From: Stemphylium vesicarium
Taxonomy: Eukaryota > Ascomycota > Dothideomycetes > Pleosporales > Pleosporaceae
Assembly (NCBI GenBank): GCA_004380135.1
Contig: QXCR01000079.1
Span: 62,001-126,000 of the forward strand
Length of the DNA stretch: 64,000 nt
Reading direction: 5' to 3'
Part shown: positions 56,875-64,000 of the stretch, in pieces
How the letters are laid out: every line of letters starts with the position of its first letter
Position numbering within the stretch: position 1 is the first letter of the stretch
Position numbers and translations under genes: made by a program
The notes under the pieces: generated by a model
Database searches by the model: none
Told to the model about the DNA's origin: nothing
What the model saw: the letters and a program-made list of their open reading frames with translations, nothing else

Positions 56875-58629
56875 ATGGAAACCACACGAGTATCAGCACC
56901 TCCGCCCACCGAGCAAAATCCCACCAACCTTGATGGATCAGACACGTGGCAAATTATGATCGCTGGTATTTCTCAACCCGTGTGCCACTCGGAATAACGC
57001 TTTTTATGCTCTTTGCCATCGCTTTTGCATCGGCCCACCACTTCTACTATGATGCTCTGGACGGTCAACCGGTTGTGGAAACAAGCCGGAAATGGGCTAT
57101 TCGAGTTGTAACGGGGTTTGAATTTCTCGCCAGAGCATGTCTCATTGCTAGTGCCACCATGTCGTATCAAAAACTATATTGGAGAGTGCTAGGCAGTCGC
57201 GCTATATCCATCGGTGGTATCGATGATATCATGGGCTTACTGGCGAGCCCGGCCTGCTTTGTCAAATGGTAACTTTGGAGAAAGGCATGGTTGTCGGCTC
57301 TCATCGCATTAGTAATATGGCAAGTATCCGTATCACCAGCTTTTGTCCCGATTCGCTTTAGCTAACTCACTATTTCAGGTGCATGCCTCTTGCTGCAATC
57401 ACTCCCTCAGCAACTCTAACAACTGCGGTTTCCGTATCTGAGCAGAGGCTCATATCCTCTGTCCCTATAGTGTCTTGGCAGAATGTCAGTTTTGCCAAAA
57501 CTGGTGGCCGTAATGACTTCATGGACGCCGGCCAAATGCTATATCGAGTCGTCACGAGCTTAGCATATGGCGGCAGCATTCTTCCCATGACCCCTATATA
57601 CCCAAATTATACATACTCACTCATCTTCCCGGGGCCAAGACTAATGTGCGGCGATGTGAAAAACCAGACACTGTTCGACCTAGCTCACCTCGACCCCGCT
57701 CCCCCCCCCGTCAATTCGATGGACACACTAGGCTACAACGCCACGACTCCATATCCAGAGATCGAAGTCCAAAATTTGCCTGAAGAAAACCAACACGATA
57801 TATGGTCCTTAACACTAACCTAAAACTTCACCTGCGAGCTATAGAATGTCACATACACCGCAAAATTCTCGTTCATCAATGGCGAGCAGAGTATCATTGT
57901 TGCCTATACCAGATTCGATCACCGCTTTATTCTGAAAGAAATTCCGAACGGAAACATGTGCCCGTACGATACATGCTCATACAAAGGGTTGTACAAGGCA
58001 ATTGCAGCAATGCTCACTGGCGACGCATTTACAGGCGGTGCTTATGGTCCATTTCGATCGAACACTCGCATCTTACAAACCGGACTGATAAGATGTCCTG
58101 AAATGGCTACCGCAGCATCAATTTCAAATGATATAGCAAGAGGATGCCCCGAACAATCTCTTGAACGAGCTGTTAAAACACTCAGTGACAACGCCACTTT
58201 GGGTTTCTTTGGGGCATTGCCATCCGTGTGAGTGAGTCCATAACCAAATTTACCTTCCCTGGCTCACTTGTGTCTAGTTGTTTTCCCAAGGAACACTTGG
58301 ACGGGCAGGGCCGTACAGTGAATGTCATTGATCTCGTAGTCACTACCACACTCACCAATCTTATGATATCCACTACAAATATGATCCACACCTACAACGC
58401 ACGCTCACTACTGCTCCCATACTCTGCGGCCGTATTCGCAGCCGTTGTCGTTCTGCTTGCAGGGTTGTGCGCCCTTTGGAGCAACGGTGTTAGCCATACA
58501 AGCTCGTTCTCGGGGCTGGTTCGAACAACGCGGAACAAGGATCTTGACAATTTGGTGCAAGGCCATTGCCTAGGCTCAGAACCCGGGGATAAGACGATCG
58601 CAAACAGAAGCTATAGTACGGCCTGCTAG
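56875..58629 (+). pseudogene. Degenerate fungal multi-pass membrane protein with three nonsense codons
   Basis: The remnant resembles a Pleosporales membrane-protein family with N-terminal helices, a glycosylated extracellular middle and a C-terminal helix followed by TTRNKDLDNLV. A start at 56875 is in a different frame from the body, which begins by 56946, so the N-terminus is frameshifted or mis-started. In-frame stops at 57270-57272 (TAA), 57821-57823 (TAA) and 57842-57844 (TAG) interrupt otherwise continuous protein-like sequence. The last two read as T-stop-NFTCEL-stop-NVTYT. Each stop could come from CAA or CAG (Gln) by C to T. Two introns are still recognisable: 57319..57378, with a GC-AG boundary, and 58228..58277. 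Residues after 58278 form an intact exon to 58629. A functional read-through or extra splicing was considered and does not keep phase. Confidence 0.75.
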
Positions 58630-60316
58630 TCATTGGTAGACCCAGAAGAAAGGATGTGGCGGGCAATGTGCGACATGCCGCCTTTGGGCTCCCGATGACT
58701 GTGACTAGGCTGAAGAAAGGTGACAAAGGTATGTGAAAGGACGGCTGTACGGATTTACATGTAGGCGTTGCCAGCAGACTGCGAAGCATGTTTCGTTAGC
58801 ATGGAACGCATCCCATCTTATTATACAGGTGGTGACTGCGATCTCCGAGAGCCGGAGTCGGAGCGTATCGTTTGGCTAGATTTGTGAATGCGGTGGTTAT
58901 GGGTGGTTCGTCGTCGATGACCCCGACGCATACAGTGTTCTTTATTCGGATGAACAATCGCCGTCTTTCCATGCAACACAATTCCGAAGGATCAGACTGC
59001 CCTTATCACGCTATAGTCCGCAGGTCTGGAGGCGGCAAGCCGTTCAGACCCCATTAAGCCGGTGGCATCTATAGTTTGCCCGCGGTTCGCTTATCGCATA
59101 GTGTCTACCCAGATGTGGGGTGCTCCCGAGGTCCAAATCAGGAAAATGAGTTGCTTGGGGTTCCTCGCTGACTGTGCGCGGGGTGTCCGAATGCGCGAGC
59201 TCATCTCGTATTACAGGAACCTGGAGGAAGAAGTGGTTATTGCTTTTTCACTGGTGTGTTCGCGTTTAAGGAGTCCTTGGTTTCCCTATCCTCGCCCCCA
59301 AATACGTCGAACGTGTCGTTTGGTGATGCGTTCGGAGATGCCTTGGGGCACGCGTGGGCCTGCCAAGACCCGAGTCGCCACATACACATCAGCATGTCGG
59401 ACAAAAGATCAGTGGACTGAACACTCGTCCGGCACGACCGCATTTGTGCCATGATGCATCCCGGAATATAACATCTAGCGGCCGATAACTCGACGGATGA
59501 GATATTGGCGTACCACTAAGCGAAGAAACTCACTGGTAGGTAATCAATCTCGGGATGCTCAGACGAGCGCATGTCAGCTCTCGACGGCCCCTAGCTACAC
59601 AGTCTCGCAATCTTCCAACCACCACACTGCAATCCCGATCATTACAGATGTTACGCGGCGAAGGAAACTTCTCTTACACTGTCCTTATCTTTGACACATT
59701 CGGCCCCCACTCAATTATAACGTGCCTGTTTTAGGCCGTGGCTACGCCCCTTCGGCTAATCACGAGGCCGAAGGCAAGCTTCAAAAAGTCCTGCAGGCGC
59801 CACAGCGCCAAATTGCCCGCGTGTGCTGACCTGGTGTGGACATAGCATCAGTCAATCGGTGCTGAAAGCCACAGAAGGTTCCTCTATCTGGGCTTGTACA
59901 CCGGTTTCCCGCCGCCCTTTTGGTTCTGATCAAGAAATCACCATGCTATTAGTATAGGGCTTACTCTTCGTGCCGCTATAAAAACCGCTTAAAGACCATG
60001 AACGCCACTAATAGTTACGCGACAAGAATCTAAAGCTGTGTCACACTAATAGGTGTTCAGCTCCTGAGGTGGCTTGTGTTTGCCAGCCTGTTCCATGCTT
60101 CGGGTCGGCAGCTGCGCGCAGCTCATCTTAGACTATCATGTTGCTCTTATTTCAAGGTCCTACGTGTCTCGCCCTTTTTACCTCTTTCCGACGCATGTGT
60201 GATAGCAACTATGACGTCTAGTTGCCAACGTGCAGTGATAAGTCTCATTGACTTTCACGAGGGATAGTTTGCCAACATACCGAATTCCGGGGCGTCGGCT
60301 AAAATCGACGATAACG
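58630..60316. other. Intergenic region between pseudogene and DUF6536-type gene
   Basis: About 1.7 kb with scattered short open frames, none with a recognisable domain or splice partner. It holds the promoter of the DUF6536-type gene at its right end. Confidence 0.6.
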
Positions 60317-63300
60317 ATGGCTGGAAACTGGAGCTACGATCGGCTACCGACTCTTCACGAGTTCATGAATGACCAGGATATAACCGAGTAAGCCATGGTA
60401 GGTTGATTTGAGGTATAGCGAATATACTAATCCAAACAAAGGTCGTCTACCAATGACAAAATCCACGATACGCTGGCATTACTTGATGCGCAAGATTCGC
60501 AGATACCATTGCGGCCGCTCTCTGGTCCCCAGCATGCCCCGGTTAGTTCATCAACGTTTTCTTCGCAATACGACTCCACTCACCAGCATGATACCGCCGA
60601 AAGCTCGAGCAGACAAAGCTTCGAAAGCTTCGAATCATCCGTCACTGGTAGCAGCAAGACAAATTTAAAGACACTCTTTCGGAGACGACCATTACCAAAA
60701 TATTTCCGAGGCTCTATTAGGAGACATGCTGCGGCTGACGTCGAGCCCGCACGAGTCGGTCCCGGTATCTGGAAAGACCAGCTGTTGAGCGACCGATCAT
60801 TCCGTACTATGGCCGCGACGATGAGTGTTTTTGCACTTGGCATGATCATCTTGATTGCTTGTAATATGAAGCAGATTGCCAACCGCACAAACTTCGCCAC
60901 CACCTCCGTGGGAGGAAAACCCGGGTCTTGCCAGACAGTCACGCAAACTAACACAGCGCTCCTTCTACTTATAAACGTATGTACGACCATGGTTTTGGGA
61001 ATGAGCAACACTTATCAGCAGATTGTCACTTCTCTCAAGATAAGCGATCTGAAATACGCCCTGTCGACATTTGGCGACTCGAGAGTTGGAACAAATTCTC
61101 CGTTCAATATCCGGCATAAAGAAAAGGGCAGGGGGCTTGCATGGGCCTCTTGGTTTCTTCTAATCCTCACATCAATGCCAGTGCACTTCCTGGCAAACTC
61201 CCTCATAGGCCCTTCTTACACCCAAGAACTGCCGAAACATGTTGGTTTCGATCCTGTGGCTTCCCTGGATGATGTCTCCGCCTCGATCGTCGGCATGGAT
61301 GAAAACGATTACATAAGTAGTTATGCATCTTTTCCATGTTGGAGCGCATTCCGGTATGAAGCTATGCATGGGACTAATTATTATAAAGCATGCTAACCAC
61401 TGGCAGTAAGTCAAATCTTCAATTCAGACATCGAGACCTGGCAGGTAGCCCGAACTTCCCGGACGCATGCTGAAATATTATTTGCAATTGGAAAATGTTT
61501 GCATACATTTGGGTACATGCTGATCACATCGTCAATGCAGGCTCGGGTACGCCCCATTATCCACAAGGCCTTGACGTATTTTTGCAAGGCGATTATCCCT
61601 TTGGTGGGTCTCAAAACGACTTCGACAAATCGTGGGAAACGATGATGGTCCACTATGTCAAAGAGAGTTGTACACAATATCGGGAGACCGCCCAAATTGA
61701 TAGTATCCAAACTCTTGAAGAAGAGGAATTTCTATCGGTCACTACCTACTCTTCAGGTTTTACACAGAGTAATTGTACGATGGGACGCGATGTCATGTGC
61801 ACGCTACATGGCACAACGGAACCAAAATGCCGTCTCAGCGTCCGTATGAGTGCTGCCTTTGTACTTATGGGCTGCTTGATCATCAAGGCTGTGTACATGT
61901 GTGCTGTCAATCTGCTAGCTCGCGGCAAGTTGAAGCAGAATTGTCTGACATTCGGCGACGTGATCATCGCGTCTGCTGCCAATCCAGAGCTAAGGGTAGA
62001 AGGGTATGCGACCACCTTACGTACTACACGCTCACAGGCTAACGAAGAGCAGGGAGTGTATGGTAAATGCAACCGATAGCTTCCGTCGGATGTATTCACA
62101 TTCTTGCCACAAGCATTGCATTAATCATGAGGATTCCAAAACTGGTGGTAAGGATAGGACCCTGTCAGTTCAACTTTTGGACCAAATTGACCGCTGTGCA
62201 GACCAGATAGGCCACTGCCAGAAATGCAAGAATTGGAACACAGCCAATAAATTCGCGAATCTTCCGCAGCCTGCTATCGCAACCAAGATCAAAAAAAGTT
62301 TGATCAGCAATCTCGGCAACACAGCCTTGACACAAATGTTGATCATGATGTTTTGCAGCATTTTACTTGTTGCAGGTTCAATGGCGGTTGATGTGATGTA
62401 AGTCTGATTGTACCCCTAGTTACATCAACTCCACTAAAAGGTGCAAACAGCCTGGGCTCGGCAGCTACTAGATGGCGTAGCGACTGCAAATACGAGAAAT
62501 CAGCTGAGTGTGATGTGTCCTCAGTCGAGTACTTTGACTCCATATCCGGCGGCTTTGGATGTTTCAATCATTCTATAGCGATCGCATCCTTGCCACAGGG
62601 CAATCTTTCCAGCGAGTTTCTCGCGTTCAGCATGTAAGCTCGCACTCCATTTCCACTTTCCGCAGATATTCCGCCCACGCTCACGTCGCATAGCTCTAAC
62701 GCCGCACAATTCGTATACTCTCTTCTCTACCTAATGATGATATACAACATAACACTCATCTCACAGGAGCATGACTGGGGGAAAACAGAGTATGCACGTC
62801 AGCGTATCCGCACGACCCTCGTCTCCGGCACCTCCTTCAACCAGACCTACCTGCTGCAACTACCCAAGAAAATCCTCTTCCCCATCATGGTATGCTCCAC
62901 ACTCACGCACTGGATGCTTGGCGAGGCTCTGCAAGCGCATGAAGCCATCTGGATTGAATCCAACAATGGAAGACACGTCGAGCACTCCAAGTACATACTC
63001 GCGTGGGCCGCATACCCGCTATGGATCGCAACTTTTCTGATCCTATTAATGACGGCCGTCTGCTGGTGGGCTTTCACGTACAAGCGCGAGGGGTTTATTC
63101 CGCAAATGTTCGGCAGCATTAGAGTGATTATGTCCGCCACGAGTCAGTTGAAGGGATTCCCGGACAATGGGATCCAGTGGGGTGACTTGGGGGACGGAGA
63201 GCGGTTTAGACATGCGGGGTTGAGTGCGGAAGAGGTGGGAAAGATTGTGCCGAATGAGCTGTATGCTGGGACTGAAGGGGAAGGCGTAGATGGAGAGGAA

Positions 63301-63345
63301 GCGTTGAGTGAGAGTGGAGGAGACGCGGCGAAAAAGAGGCTTTAA
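60317..63345 (+). CDS. Fungal DUF6536-type multi-pass membrane protein
   Basis: Seven exons are proposed: 60317..60387, 60442..61316, 61407..61496, 61541..62062, 62169..62397, 62451..62633, 62694..63345. All phases match and give 873 aa. The DUF6536 region begins around WKDQLLSDRSFRTMAATMSVF. It includes the Cys-containing loop GSCQTVTQTNT and the helix motif STYQQIV-like NTYQQIVTSLKI, then helices near WASWFLLILTSMPVHFLANS. Later landmarks are KCRLSVRMSAAFVLMGCLII, the LTFGDVI segment and a terminal membrane block after HWMLGEAL. The function of the family is unknown. Boundaries 61496/61541 (weak GTTTGC donor) and 62062/62169 are the least certain. Whether all seven exons are used is inference. 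Confidence 0.78.
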
Positions 63346-63419
63346 AGAGCCAGCTCATCACGACATGTGATGCGGTAACGTGAGAGCGCTAACATGTATG
63401 ACAAAGCTCGATAGAGCTG

Positions 63420-64000
63420 TTGTCGAATACGGGGCAGACTTGTCAACAAGCAAGCTGGCTTGATGGGCCGGCCGGCCGGCCAAAAGGTGTCAAAAAGCTT
63501 GACGGGCTTGATGGGCTTAATAGCCTGTGTGAGGTAAGCGATAAGGTAGTAGATATTATAGTAAAAGCTATCTTACGATACTTTTCTAGTATTATAGTTT
63601 AGCTTAGATAATTACTAGCTAGCCACCTATACTTTAATACTAACGCGTCGGCCTATATAAGACTTCTTAGAACTTATTATCTACCCACGCCTATATAATA
63701 CATTGTTGTTGTTGTTACTGTCGCATCTTGCCTACCTAATCGCTATGCCCTCTGGCTCCAAAAAATCTGTAAAACGCGCTGCTTCTGGTATCGCGGCGCG
63801 CTCGAACAAGCGCGCCAAAGGCACCGCCAGTCAACCTATTGATGTCGACTCCCAGGCATCTACTGCCTCATCCGACCTATCTCCGCCGCCTATCCTGAAC
63901 GCGTTTTAAGCCCTAGTGACTAGGTCACAGGCCCCTACCTTTAAAGCCTAAATATAAGAGTCGTAAGATAAAGACACTATTACTATGCTACCTAAGAGTA
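63420..64000 (+). mobile_element. 5' end of a hAT-like DNA transposon (truncated by window edge)
   Basis: Three copies of GCTTGA(T/C)GGGC lie at 63458-63468, 63497-63507 and 63506-63516, next to a (GGCC)4 palindrome at 63466-63481. These look like the subterminal repeats of fungal hAT elements. A TA-rich leader (63530-63720) and a short coding start follow. The exact outer end, terminal inverted repeat and target-site duplication cannot be fixed without the other end. Confidence 0.5.
63744..64000 (+). pseudogene. N-terminus of a hAT-like transposase with nonsense codons
   Basis: ATG at 63744 opens a Ser/Lys/Arg/Ala-rich basic sequence with KKSVKRAASG and SQPIDVDSQAS, typical of the tail before the BED finger in Pleosporales hAT proteins. 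A stop at 63907-63909 is followed in the same frame by protein-like sequence with further TAA codons. The stops could derive from CAA by C to T. No transposase core is within the window. Family identity is from general memory and needs a search. Confidence 0.5.

Noticed and set aside
57805..57844. Intron that would remove two stops in the membrane-protein pseudogene
   Set aside because: A CTAAC branch site and TATAG acceptor exist, but the donor would be GTCCTT, the length is 40 nt, and joining creates a TGA stop and removes conserved NFTCEL-like sequence.
1..64000. tRNA or other structured RNA genes
   Set aside because: T-loop-like GTTCGA strings were checked; the examples seen fall in coding sequence or lack a matching acceptor stem.

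Overview
The window looks like 64 kb of nuclear DNA from a filamentous ascomycete, most likely a Pleosporales-type dothideomycete. The grounds are short GT-AG introns (about 45-150 nt, often with a CTAAC branch site), fungus-specific families (Zn2Cys6 regulator, ENA sodium ATPase, a large DUF6536-type membrane protein) and a degraded hAT-like transposon at the right edge. I see no prokaryotic operons, CRISPR arrays, rRNA or tRNA genes. All gene models were spliced by hand, and every multi-exon model listed as a CDS keeps a consistent reading phase.

Left part (about 1-31.6 kb): mostly conserved housekeeping genes. In order: a TBC-domain Rab GAP (-), the ribosome quality control factor Rqc2/NEMF (-), coatomer zeta (-), a mitochondrial helical-repeat protein (+), a Zn2Cys6 transcription factor (-), an ENA-type P-type Na+ ATPase (+), a membrane RING-H2 protein (+), a DDHD phospholipase (-), an F-box-like protein (+) and an unrecognised membrane protein (+). 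The DDHD gene has an in-frame, Arg-rich, presequence-like 5' extension that could start at an ACG codon in a GCCACC context.

Middle part (31.8-45.8 kb): a probable sugar-acid and pectin locus. A bacterial-style D-galactonate dehydratase (-) and a DapA-superfamily aldolase (+) diverge from a 398-bp promoter that carries two GCGGGG CreA-type sites. An anion:cation symporter-family MFS transporter (+) follows, then a giant secreted pectin methylesterase (1969 aa). That enzyme has four tandem family domains: the first has lost all catalytic residues and the other three look intact. Together these could import a sugar acid and split it to pyruvate and glyceraldehyde beside a gene for pectin de-esterification. 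The physical linkage is seen; the pathway is inferred.

Right part (46-64 kb): a kinase-fold protein (+), a secreted Gln/Gly/Asn/Thr-rich protein (-), a maltose/galactoside-type O-acetyltransferase (-), isoprenylcysteine methyltransferase Ste14 (+), an RNA-binding-like protein (+), a probable INO80-complex coiled-coil subunit (-), a membrane-protein pseudogene with three nonsense codons that all fit CpA to TpA change, a DUF6536-type membrane protein (+) and the 5' end of a hAT-like element. The last 8 kb has the look of an accessory border: TA-rich stretches, RIP-like stops and a transposon.
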